64,000 bases of DNA, taken from assembly GCA_021397845.1 (NCBI GenBank), contig CM038050.1, positions 110,969,891 to 111,033,890 on the forward strand. Reading direction: 5' to 3'. A model generated the notes under the pieces. That model saw only the letters and a list, made by a program, of their open reading frames with translations. It ran no database searches and had not been told where the DNA came from. The DNA is from Areca catechu. Taxonomy: Eukaryota; Streptophyta; Magnoliopsida; Arecales; Arecaceae. Of the stretch, positions 55,225 to 64,000 are shown piece by piece. Each line of letters starts with the position of its first letter. Position 1 is the stretch's first letter. Position numbers and translations under genes: made by a program.

Positions 55225-56870
55225 TGTCCCCATAATGATTTTGATGATAAGAAGATATTGGAACATGCATTTGTTTTACTAACAACTCTTTAAGTATTTT
55301 ACAAGTTTTGTGTAAGATGAATTCATTGCTTAATTTCAACTCCTACATTTCTATTTCTTGTGTTGAGTTGTATTGTAATTGAGTCTTGTAAAGAAGAACC
55401 CAAAGAAAAACTTAAGTAAAAACCAATCAAATGGGTTACTTCTAGGTTATTTCAAGCTTAAAATTACATTGAGTATGTTTTAAGAAGAGTTTGAAGGCAT
55501 CTTGAAAGCTTGAAGCCTTGCTAGATGAATTCTGGAGAAGGATTGAAATTTACTGAAGAACTCATCCGAGCTGACTCAAAGAGAAGAGAGCCGACTCTAG
55601 CACATGGCATGCATGAAGATTTCTGGCATGCAGATATCCGAGCCGACTCTAAGAGACCCGAGCCGACTCGTCAAGAGTACCACTTCCTGAATCAGACAGG
55701 CAAGCTGACCCAAGGGAGTCCGAGCTGACTCTATCATTTAGTCAGACATCCGAGCTGACTCTTCAGAGATTCGATCCGACTTTCTAGAGTCCAAAAAAGT
55801 TCTAAGAACTACAGCTAACTAAGCTGACTCTAAAGAGAAAGAGCCGACTCTTTCAGACTATATTTTTGAAGGCCTAAGGATCCAAGTCAACTAGAATCAA
55901 GGCGAACCAACTCTTACAGAGTAGGAATCAGAACACTGTACAAGCGAGCCGACTAGATTGAAGAGATTCGACTCAACCAGAACTACTCTAAGGATCTGAG
56001 TCGACCCGAGTAATCCAAGCTGACTCGAAGGTCAATTTCAGACTTATAATAGCTAGTTCTAAAACTTGAAATTTGAATCCAAAAAATGCTCCAATGGTCA
56101 AATGTCACATCCCAACGGTCTACAATGAATAAAACTGCCTGAAAAGGGTACAAGACTATATATTGAGAGATTTTCACTATTTTAAAGGAGAGAAGATGAG
56201 TAAATGCTAAATTGATATCCAAGCTACCTTGTGAGCAAGAGAGCACTGCAAGAGCATTCAAGACAGTCTTCAAGTCTTCACCAAATACCAACTAAAGCTT
56301 GAAGCTTTTATTGATGAAGTTGAAGAAGCCAACCAAGTGCATTGAAGTGCAATCAACTGGGCTTCTCTTGAGCTACATCGACAACCATTCGACAAAAATC
56401 TATTTGTCATATAATTACTTTTCTTTACAATTCTTTTATTGAATTGTTGGGTTATTGGTGAGCCCAGTTTAAAAACAAATAGATTCTTGGTTAGCTTGTG
56501 TTAAAACCAAGTGTTGGGTTTCTGGTGATCCTGGTAAAATCAAGTTGGGTTTCTTTGGTGAGCCCGGTTTAAAAACCAAGTATAGAGGTTTGGATTGTGA
56601 GCATGTTAAAACAATCCAACTATATTTCAGTGGGGGATATAGTGAAAATCCCAAGTGGTAATCTTGGATAGTAGATGTAGGAGCTGGGTTGCTTTGAACC
56701 ACTATATTTGCTTGTGTTCGTGTTGTGCTTTTCTTATTTGATTATGCTTCTGCATTTAATTATCCTATCACATCACTTAACACTTATAAGGGACTTTCAA
56801 AGAGTACATAATTTTTTAAACTTTTTAAATTCCCAATTCATCCCTCCCTTGGAAAAGCTACCTGGGCACA
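55225..56870 (+). repeat. Copia B 3' LTR
   Basis: It starts TGTCCCCATAATG, with a few bases lost compared with the 5' LTR start TGTTGACCCCATAAG, and ends near CCTGGGCACA. The motif cluster is at 55560-56030 and a TATA-like sequence near 56158. It pairs with 26143-27652 plus 32394-32530. Confidence 0.9.
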
Positions 56871-57420
56871 AGAAACTTACGAAGCCCTACACTCAAGATG
56901 GAAAACTTATGAAGCTTCGCACTCAAAGCCGGAAAACTTATGAAGCCTTGCACTCCAAAGTCGGGAAACTTATGAAGCCCCGCACCCAAAGCCAGAAAAC
57001 TTATAAAGCCTCGCACTCCAAAGCTGGGAAACTTAGGAAGCCCCACGTCCAAAGTCTAGAAACTTACAAAGCCCTGCACTCAAAGCCGGGAACTTACGAA
57101 GCCCTGCACCCAAAGCTAGAAACTTACAAAGTCCCACACCCCAAGCCAGGAAACTTACGAAGCCCTGCACTCAAAGCCGAAAAATATACGAAACCCCACA
57201 TTCAAAGCCAGGAACTTACAAAGCCTCATACCCAAAGCCAGGAACTTATGAAGCCCCGCACTCAAAGTCGAGAAACTTACGTACCCTGCACCTAAAGTCG
57301 AGAAACTTACGAAGCCCTGCACTCAAAGCTAGAAAGCTTATAAGCCCACGCTCACAGTTGGAAACTTACAAAGCCTTGCACTCAAAGCCAAAACTTTCGA
57401 AGCCCTGCACTCAACTACCT
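56871..57420 (+). repeat. Tat 3' UTR tandem array, about 32-bp unit
   Basis: About 17 degenerate copies of a unit near GAAACTTACGAAGCCCTGCA followed by CTCAAAGCCG. The first units are at 26098-26142, left of copia B, proving one continuous array before B inserted. The apparent 195-residue ORF at 56708-57295 is a translation of this array. There are no unique spacers, so this is not CRISPR-like. Confidence 0.88.
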
Positions 57421-58100
57421 TACTCACAGTATAGAGATATAAGCTAAGAAACCCATGAGTCCCGCTATCTATCTCTAAACTCATAGTTTGGTAAATCAAG
57501 CTAAGAAAATTCTAGAAGTCCTGCACTCAAGTCTACATGACCCCAAGACCAACAAACAATAAAGTGTTATCAAAGTCCTTCATGCCGGTCCCAAGATTCC
57601 AGAATCAGTCTAGAATACCAAGACCTAGGGAGGCTCAAACATGGCAACCATGGAGCCTATCTTTCTATCATGCAAAAAGGCAAAAGAGCTGAAAAAGAAA
57701 AGAACGAGACAAAGTTCCCCAATTGAAGGCAAGTCCTTTGCAGCCTGAGTGGGGCTTGTTCTCTATTACAGAGTAAGTCCTTTAAATCTGGGAGATCCCT
57801 GGAAATGCTTCAAAGTATATCAAGGCAAGAAAAAAGAATAGAAGAAAAGATGAGAATGAAAGAAGATGCATCAGTTGGAACAAAAATTGTATTATTTATT
57901 GAAGTTCTCTTTACATTAGACAAGGCTCTCAACAGGCTAGGAAGCCATCCAAAAACTCAAACATAGAAAGAAAAAGAGTATTTGACAATTGGGGGAATGA
58001 TCTCTTCATTGATTAAATTTTCTTTACAAAGTGAAGACTCTCGGGAGTCTGAGAAGTCTTCCAGAATTTAGATATAAAAATAAAAGAAAAGCTTAGCTTC
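57421..58100 (-). other. Tat non-coding region, possible 3' end of the antisense gene
   Basis: No convincing ORF. On the minus strand an AATAAA (57900-57895) could serve as polyadenylation signal for the antisense gene that ends near 58100. That use is inference. Confidence 0.45.
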
Positions 58101-59096
58101 ACTCACCGGCTCCTTCCTCGATCGATGGGTGACTCCCCTGGAAGCTGGCGCTGCCTCCGCTCCAGTTAAGTTCTGTTTTGACCTTGACCTCGAGCTTCGC
58201 TCCGTCTCCACCTTAGCAATGAGCATTCTCGGTGCCTACCGATGGACGGTAGAGTGGGTAGGATGCTGTCCAGCCCCTTTAGTCTATAGAGCCAGCTCAC
58301 CTTGCCTTTGAAGTCATTGAACCTTGCTGATAGGCATCTAGAACGGCCTCGGTGACTTCATCCTTGAAGGCCTCCGACACCTTGAACCATGGGATGGCTT
58401 TGGCGTCCTCCTTCTTCGTCGCCTCCATTAGTGCCACACGGTCGCTGTGGCCTTCTCCTTGGCCATCATCATCTGGGCTGCTTCCTCCTCGAGCCAAACC
58501 TGGAGGGTTTGCGCCCTACCCTCCAGGCGAGCCACCTCCACCGTAGAGGTCTCCTCCCTCTTCGCCAGGCAGAGGCTCTCCCCTTTCTCCACCTTCAAAG
58601 CCTCATCGAGCTCGGTGGACATCTTCTCCAACTTTGTCACCTTCATTTGGGAGCTAGTCAACTCGGCTTGGAGGGCCTTCACCTAACCCTCCAGCTCTTG
58701 CACCCGGGCAGCCTGAGTTCGGGCCTCGACCTAGGTGGCATCCTTCTCCTTGTAGAGGCAGAAGTCTTGCCTCATCAGCCCATGACAGGAGTCCTGGATG
58801 AGCAAGTTATCAGTGACCAACTAAAATAATCACATAAAGGAAGTCAACTAGTATCAACATGAGCAGAAAATAAGGATGAAGAAACCAAGGAATTGGCTTA
58901 CCAGGAGGACTTAGGGGAACACTCCAGAGCGGATGTCCACTAGCAGTCGGCCACTCTTCTCCTGGTGATCCTGCTACTGGATGAGGGCATTCAGGACCTC
59001 CTCTACCAACTTCCCATCCTTTGTCAGCATCGCCTCTTGGGGCAGGAAGAGCGACACTTTCTTCATCCCTGGCCTTAGCATCATGGAGGATCCATT

Positions 59097-59774
59097 TGAT
59101 GGGACATCTCAAGAATGGATCTTGGAGCAAGCATAATTCTTAGAGTGCACAGATCTTGAAGCATTTTTGGAATAAATTTATTTAGGATTATCTTTTGTTT
59201 AAAATTTGAATTAGGATTTGGTTGGTTAGGATTGATATATGGATAGGCTTATTTTATCCTATCTTATATTTGAATTTGATTTAGGATTTGGTTGGTTAGG
59301 ATTGATATATGGATAGGCTTCTTATCCTATCTTATATTGAATTTGATTCGTTCTTATCTTTTTATCTTGTATTCAAATTCAAATGAGGGTTGGAAAATCT
59401 ATAAATACCACCCTCAGCCTTTTGTAACAGGAGGATGGATGAATAAAATTTCTATTGTTCTGTTGTGAAGGATCTGTGTGATCCTAGGGTATCTATATGA
59501 TCCCTTCTCCAACTTCCCAGGGTTTCTGTGTGATCCCTGATTTTGGGCATCTGTGGAGCCCAGGGCATCTATGTGAGCCCCTTTGCTATGTGCTTGTTCT
59601 TCTAGGGCATCTGTGTGAGCCCTTTGCTATGTGCTTGTTCTTCTTGGGGAATCTATGTGAACCCCAGTATTTTTCTTTACCCTGCACCCTCTTCTTTCCT
59701 CCTTCTTTGCAAATCCTAATCTCTGGTGACTTTCATGCTCGCCAGCGATCCAGTCCAATCTCTGTCCCGCATCA
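59097..59774 (+). repeat. E5 5' LTR
   Basis: It starts TGATGGGACATC and ends CTGTCCCGCATCA. It contains two copies of an about 67-bp unit (59205-59338, around TTAGGATTTGGTTGGTTAGG), a TATA box, then about seven spaced copies of a CATCTGTGTGAGCCC-like motif (59470-59660). Confidence 0.94.
59400..59455 (+). promoter_or_regulatory. E5 LTR core promoter and poly(A) region
   Basis: TATAAATA at 59400-59407, TTTTGTAACAGGAGG about 18 bp further, then GGATGAATAAAATT, which contains an AATAAA. The same block in the other LTR starts at 60491. It matches the layout in E1-E4. Confidence 0.65.
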
Positions 59775-59776
59775 AA

Positions 59777-59788
59777 TGGTATCAGAGC
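59777..59788 (+). other. E5 primer-binding site
   Basis: TGGTATCAGAGC lies two bases after the 5' LTR. Confidence 0.94.
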
Positions 59789-60185
59789 TAAAGGATTAGG
59801 ATTTTTTGTTTCATCACCGGCCCACTATTCTCTTTTCTTCCTATTTCAAATCTCATCCACGGATCCTTCCCCAACATCGACGTCAGACCACCCTCCCCCC
59901 AGCCGTCACCCACCACCATTCCTCCCTTCCAGCCCTCACCCCTGTTTTCTTGCTTCGTCTATGCCAAGCTCTCCAGAACTGCCTGCGGCCCATTTTCAAA
60001 GCACAGATTTCAAAGCACACCGATCTCAAAGCCACACCATTTTCAAAGCAAAGTTGATTAAAAAAAAAAAAATCATGGTTATGTCAAGCTAAAAGTTTGG
60101 AGTTCCCGGAGCTGAAGTCAAGCTGAAGCTGGAGCCTGACCCAAACTCGACAGAGTCGAGTTTTTTTTTCCCCACCGTAGGAGAA
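59789..60185 (+). other. E5 interior
   Basis: About 400 bp without recognisable coding sequence. The ORF at 59806-60057 is Pro/His/Ser-rich and shows no family motif. A poly-A run lies at 60059-60071 and the polypurine tract AGGAGAA at 60179-60185. Confidence 0.75.
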
Positions 60186-60876
60186 TGATGGGGACATCTC
60201 AAGAACGGATCTTGGAGCAAGCATAATCTTAGAGTGGCACAGATCTTGAAGCATTTTTGGAATAAACTTATTTAGGATTTATCTTTTTTTTAAAATTTGA
60301 ATTAGGATTTGGTTGGTTAGGATTGATATATGGATAGCTATTTTATCCTATCTTATATTTGATTTGATTTAGGATTTGGTTGGTTATGATTGATATATGG
60401 ATAGGCTTATCTTATCCTATCTTATATTTGAATTTGATTCGTTCTTATCTTTTTATCATGTATTCAAATTCAAATGAGGGTTGGAAAATCTATAAATACC
60501 ACCCTCGCCTTTTGTAACAGGAGGATGATGAATAAATTTTTATTGTTCTGTGTGATGAATCTTGTTCCTTTGTGTGTCTCTGTGTGATCCTAGGGTCTAT
60601 ATACCCTTCTCCATCTTCCCAGGGTTTCTGTGTGATCCCTGATTTTGGGCATCTGTGTGAGCCCAGGCATCTATGTGAGCCCCTTTGCTATGTGCTTGTT
60701 CTTCTAGGGCATCTGTGTGAGCCCCTTTGCTATGTGCTTGTTCTTCTTGGGGAATCTATGTGAACCCCAGTATTTTTCTTTACCTGCACCCTCTTCTTTC
60801 CTCCTTCTTTGCAAATCCTAATCTCTGGTGACTTTCATGCTCGCCAGCGATCCAGTCCAATCTCTGTCCCGCATCA
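60186..60876 (+). repeat. E5 3' LTR
   Basis: It starts TGATGGGGACATC and ends CTGTCCCGCATCA. It pairs with 59097-59774. Confidence 0.94.
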
Positions 60877-61260
60877 CCATTGATTCTGGCATGGCCGCTG
60901 GTGGATGTGCAGTGGCCACGGGCTAGTCTGCAGTGCCCCCACCTACTGGTAGCGAGGCCGGTCCTTTCACGGTGGTGTCTTTCACCACCTCCACCAATTC
61001 CGGCTAGGATGGAGCTTCAGTTCATGATGGGGTCGTTGGAGTTGCTGGCATAGCCCCCATCGTAGGTCTTGCTCCACTCCTGGGCCTACAGGTGGAGGGG
61101 TGGATCGTCGACTAGGGAATAGTTGGCATCACGGATGGCCATTCATTGGGCCTCCACTCTAGATCCTCACGAGCCTTTTTCATGGGCTCCACCTTGGGCC
61201 CCTCAAAAGCGGCCCTCTTCTTCAACATGCTCAAGAGCAGAGCCATGGTGAACTTCATCC

Positions 61261-61343
61261 CTGCAAAACAAAAGGAAGTTGGTCAGTCTTCCATTAAAGC
61301 TGGACCTACTTGGAAGGAAAAGAAGCTCGACAGCAAGCCTTAC
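61261..61343 (-). other. Probable intron in the Tat antisense gene
   Basis: On the minus strand CTCAAG|GTAAGG at 61343 is a good plant 5' splice site and TTTTGTTTTGCAG|GG ending at 61261 an excellent 3' splice site, giving an 83-bp, T-rich intron between coding-like blocks. Confidence 0.6.
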
Positions 61344-62010
61344 CTTGAGGTTGGGCTTGGCTGACCCTGACATCGACAAGGTTTCACTTGGTTAGCAAGG
61401 CTTGAAGAGCCGTGACCTCAAAAGTGATAAGCTGGTCATACACTTCCTTGTCATTCGGCTCATCTGTAGATTGCCAATTTGGGGAGCGGTCTGGGTCACT
61501 CCAAATCCAATCCGCCCCTCAACTAAGGTGAACAAAAACCTGCCCTTCTACCCCTTGATCGAATTGGGTAGGTCAAGTTTGAGGGTTGCCGAGTTGGGGA
61601 CCACAAACCACCATCCATTATCAACTAGGTGGTGCTTCAAGATGAACAAGGCCCTGAAGAGGGAGAAACGTGTTACAATCCCATAGAAATGGCAGAGGAC
61701 AATGGAGGAAAAGATAATCCTAATGGTGTTAGGGGCAAGTTGGGCCGGAACCAGGTGATAATTTCTCAAAAAAGAAAGAAAAAAGGGTGGAAAGGAATGG
61801 AGACCTCGAAGAAAAAATCTTCATACAGGGCGATCCAGCCCGAGCCACTAGAATTGACCCACTCCTTCGATTCTGGGACTGAGAGCTGGATAGAATCAGG
61901 GATCCCATATGCACTCTAGATGTGGAGGAGGTCCTTACTGGTCATCATCGAAGTAATGCTGGAAGGACCAACCGACTCCCTGATGGAGGAGAAGAAGGTG
62001 GGTGAGGAGT

Positions 62011-62840
62011 CACAAGGAGTCTAATGACAATTCCTGTCTAATGGGGACCCTTGCGGAACACTACAAGAACTTCCTCCTCCTCACTATCCAAGGAAGGAGG
62101 CTTCGGTCGATATGGCCCTGCCTCACCGGAATTGTCCGGGCGACAGTGCCCTCTACCAAAAGAACTCATGGAAGAAAGCAAGAAGGGGAGAAGACAAGAG
62201 AAGGATAGGAAGCCTATGGGACTCTAAGAGATCTCATCCAGTACGGGCCAAAGGAGAAGAAAGAGAAGAAAGGAGAAGGAGGAGGGGCTAACCTGTTAAG
62301 ACTCCAAATGCTGGATCAAGAAGACTAAGGAAGAGAGGGACTCTACAAAGAAACCTTGCCTTTTTCGCCCAAAACACCCATAAGGAGTGAGAGGACAAGT
62401 CCTTTTCAAAAAGCTTGCAGACCCTCGTCGCCTTGTACCAGCCAAAGACATGCATTCTTTCTCCTCCCAAGCCAACCAGTGCTTGCCATGCATCGAGATC
62501 CATTAGAAGCGATGCTTCAATTTGAAGGCAACCCCTTTTGGCCCAGCACAACAATTATGGCCCCTTTTGAAAGGGCTGATATGGTTTCGCTTCGTTGGCC
62601 CAAAGCATGATCTTCAAGGTGCCGATGCTCGAGGCATTAATGGCACAGGAAGGTGCATCCCTCCAGATCATCATGATCATTGCTCTTTTTGCCCCGAGCA
62701 CCGCATCGTTCTCCAGGCTCGAGAGTGGGGGGCACTTGAATGGCATTACCACTGACGTGGAACCCAGATTGCACTAGCTAGCAGTCATGCTAGTGGAAAG
62801 TGCCACTTGGATGCGGTGAACAAATATAGATCTGGAGTCG
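62011..62840. other. Tat region upstream of the antisense gene
   Basis: About 830 bp with no recognised gene. Overlapping short ORFs exist on both strands (for example 62554-62288 minus, 88 residues), without motifs. By position it should hold the promoter of the antisense gene, but no TATA box stands out. Confidence 0.4.
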
Positions 62841-63540
62841 AGTCACCTTGGCACTTGGGGCATGCTCCTGCTTTCTGGAGTGGAGCCCCCAATTGAGGCA
62901 GCGCTCCCACTTTCTGAGGTTGAGCTCCTGAGATAGAGCTCCTCCCATTCTGTCGAGGTCGAGTCCCTGACCAAGGTCAACTCCATCCAGGGTTAAGTTC
63001 CTAATTGAGGTCATGCTCCTACTTCCCAAGGTCGAGTTCCTGAGATAGAGATCTTCCATTCTGCCAAGGTCGAGCCCCCGATCGAGGTCAACTCCCATCC
63101 AAGGTTGAGCTCCTGGCCGAGGTCATGCTCCCACTTCCCAGGGTTGAGCTCCCGAGATAGATCTCCCCCCATTATGCTGAGGTCGAGCCCCTGACCGAGG
63201 TCAGCTCCCATCCAGGGTCGAGGTCGTGCTTCCACTTCCTGGGGTAATGCTCTTGCTTCCTAGTTCAAGCTCCTAAGATAAAGCTCCTCCCATTCTGCCA
63301 AAGTCGAGCCCCTAGTCAAGGTCAGCTCCCATTTGGGATCGAGCTCCCAACTGAGGTCATGCTCTCGCTTCTCGAGATCGAGCTCCCAAGATAGAGCTCC
63401 CCCCATTCTATTGAGGTCAAGCCCCATGCCGAGGTTAGTTCCCATCTAGGGTCAAGCTCTTGGTCGAGGTCATGGTCCCACCTTCCGGGGTTAAGCTCCC
63501 GAGACAGAGCTCCCCCCTTTCTATCAAGATCGAAGTTCCT
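62840..63540 (+). repeat. 113-bp tandem array near the Tat 3' end
   Basis: About six degenerate units. The landmark GAGATAGAGCTCC recurs near 62930, 63042, 63154, 63275, 63388 and 63501, a period of about 113 bp, with internal sub-repeats of GAGGTCGAGC type. The minus-strand ORFs here translate the repeat; since 113 is not a multiple of three, a unit-conserved protein is unlikely. Confidence 0.85.
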
Positions 63541-63550
63541 GCCAGTAGCC

Positions 63551-64000
63551 AAGGGGGGAAGATCAGTGGAAGTTCAGACCATGGCATGGAAGCTCCCAGC
63601 TGCCTGCAACCTCCAAGAGGTAGTGCATGCCCTGCTGGAAAAATCAAGCTCTGCAATGCGCCATCCGCATGCTCTGCACAGTGCATGCTCCACCAAGCTC
63701 TAGGCCCTACAGCATGTTGCCATGTCAATGGCCATGCAATCGGGGGCTTCGGCCCTTCCGACAAGGAACCGTACCTCCTCCAAGAGGAGCATTCCATTCA
63801 GGCCCCAAGCCTTGCAATACTCTGATGATCCCTCTTGGAATAGAAATGCACCACCAAGGCTCGGGGCTCAGTGGCACGGTGCCTGCACCTCCTACGAGAA
63901 ACAATACCACCAAAGGGACAAGATCTATACTATGTCGGCAAACATTCCTAATAGAAGGATTTCCTTTCGATGAACAGTCCATCAGGATGGAGGTTGCAGA
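63551..64000 (+). other. Probable Tat polypurine tract and start of its 3' LTR
   Basis: AAGGGGGGAAGA at 63551-63562 is a good polypurine tract, followed at 63566 by TGG. In an element whose pol lies at 25514-26001 this is where the 3' LTR should begin. The LTR would run out of the window, so its end and partner cannot be checked. No gene is seen in 63566-64000. Confidence 0.5.

Larger units (their letters stand above)
26143..56870 (+). mobile_element. Ty1/copia SIRE-like element B, hosting E3, E4 and C
   Basis: 5' LTR 26143-32530 (split by E3), primer site 32533, gag, protease, integrase, reverse transcriptase and RNase H to 37519, third ORF 37944-43484 (split by E4), 3' UTR (split by C), polypurine tract 55208-55220 and 3' LTR 55225-56870. 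After removal of nested elements it is about 11 kb. The flanks are GGAAA (26138-26142) and AGAAA (56871-56875), a probable target-site duplication with one mismatch. It sits in the Tat tandem repeat. Confidence 0.9.
59097..60876 (+). mobile_element. E5: short non-autonomous LTR element (SMART/TRIM-like), TSD CCATT
   Basis: LTRs of 678 bp (59097-59774) and 691 bp (60186-60876) flank a 411-bp interior with primer site and polypurine tract. The duplication CCATT at 59092-59096 and 60877-60881 is exact. No coding capacity is recognised. It interrupts the Tat antisense gene, whose reading continues on both sides. The two LTRs look very similar by eye. Confidence 0.94.
58100..62010 (-). pseudogene. 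Antisense gene of the Tat element (Transposase_28-like), split by E5
   Basis: On the minus strand an N-terminal region at about 61915-61550 resembles Transposase_28 (PF04195, 'putative gypsy type transposon'): GIPDSIQLSVPESKEW, GWIALYEDFFFEVSIPFHP, then LVPAQLAPNTIRIIFSSIVL in another frame, and LVDNGWWFVVPN. Next comes an acidic stretch (61500-61390, DEPNDKEVYDQLITFEV), a probable intron 61343-61261, and MKFTMALLLSMLKKRAAFEG. After E5 (59097-60876), a C-terminal coiled coil at 58690-58430 (LQAELTSSQMKVTKLEKMS) and AFKDEVTEAVLDAYQQGSM follow. Antisense ORFs of this kind are known in Tat elements. Stops (for example near 61390 and 61917) and frameshifts show it is dead. Its role is unknown. 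Confidence 0.75.
25514..64000 (+). mobile_element. Tat-lineage Ty3/gypsy element, 3' part, hosting X, B and E5
   Basis: The oldest visible layer. It comprises the integrase C-terminus (25514-26001), a UTR of about 32-bp tandem repeats (26090-26142 continued at 56871-57420), an antisense gene (about 58100-62010, broken by E5), a 113-bp tandem array (62840-63540), and a polypurine tract with the probable start of the 3' LTR (63551 on). Tat-lineage elements lack a chromodomain and are known to carry extra, often antisense, ORFs between pol and the 3' LTR. Upstream pol and the 5' LTR are outside the window, beyond X. Confidence 0.8.

Noticed and set aside
56708..57295. 195-residue plus-strand ORF rich in KLMKPRTQS-like repeats
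   Set aside because: It starts in the copia B LTR and then translates the about 32-bp Tat tandem array. The unit length does not keep one frame and no family is recognisable.
56871..57420. CRISPR-like repeat array
   Set aside because: The units are degenerate and directly adjacent, without unique spacers or cas genes, and the context is a plant retrotransposon UTR.
58389..58829. 146-residue plus-strand ORF, leucine- and histidine-rich
   Set aside because: It is the shadow of the minus-strand coiled-coil part of the Tat antisense gene.
62790..63797. Several minus-strand ORFs with repeated GLDLNRMGGALS-like peptides
   Set aside because: They translate the 113-bp tandem array in different frames. 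113 is not divisible by three, so one protein repeat is not maintained.

Overview
This window is plant nuclear DNA made almost entirely of nested LTR retrotransposons. No ordinary host gene, tRNA, rRNA or CRISPR array was recognised. The evidence for a plant is: primer-binding sites of the plant type (TGGTATCAGAGC, complementary to the 3' end of initiator tRNA-Met), Ty1/copia elements of SIRE/Maximus type carrying an extra ORF after pol, chromodomain-type Ty3/gypsy elements, and a Tat-lineage Ty3/gypsy element with an antisense gene. A large, repeat-rich angiosperm genome, perhaps a monocot, fits. The species cannot be fixed from the sequence.

Layout. Positions 1-15476: a SIRE-like copia element on the minus strand ('A'; its left end lies outside the window), split at 2875-9736 by a plus-strand non-autonomous chromovirus derivative ('E1', TSD TTCTC). 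Positions 15477-25513: a minus-strand gypsy element ('X') of which only the 5' LTR, leader and start of gag are present; its gag is split at 15846-22941 by a second copy of the E1 family ('E2', minus, TSD ATATG). Positions 25514-26142 and 56871-64000: an old Tat-lineage gypsy element on the plus strand ('Tat'): the integrase C-terminus, a UTR of short tandem repeats, an antisense gene, a 113-bp tandem array, and the probable start of its 3' LTR. Positions 26143-56870: a SIRE-like copia element ('B', plus) inserted in the Tat tandem repeats. B is itself broken by a non-autonomous gypsy derivative in its 5' LTR ('E3', 27653-32388, minus, TSD TTTTC), by a nearly interior-less LTR element in its third ORF ('E4', 39243-42920, minus), and by a further SIRE-like copia element ('C', 44131-55077, plus, TSD ATAGT). 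A short SMART/TRIM-like LTR element ('E5', 59097-60876, plus, TSD CCATT) lies in the Tat antisense gene.

Insertion order read from the nesting: Tat first, then X and B into Tat, then A and E2 into X, E3, E4 and C into B, E5 into the Tat antisense gene, and E1 into A. All coding regions carry frameshifts or stops, so every element is probably defective as it stands. E1-E5 lack reverse transcriptase, RNase H and a complete integrase, yet most have exact target-site duplications, so they must have been moved by proteins made elsewhere.

The most unusual material is: (1) a third ORF after pol in all three copia elements; (2) short motif clusters around a GNCGAC core, present both in the U3 of each copia LTR and again between pol and ORF3; (3) a matched pair of pol-less chromovirus derivatives that keep only the integrase tail and chromodomain and carry complementary gag deletions; (4) extended inverted repeats at LTR ends and a conserved TATA/CTTGTAA/GATGAAT core in six otherwise different gypsy-type LTRs; (5) E4, with 1.8-kb LTRs around about 120 bp of interior; (6) an antisense, intron-containing gene inside the Tat element.
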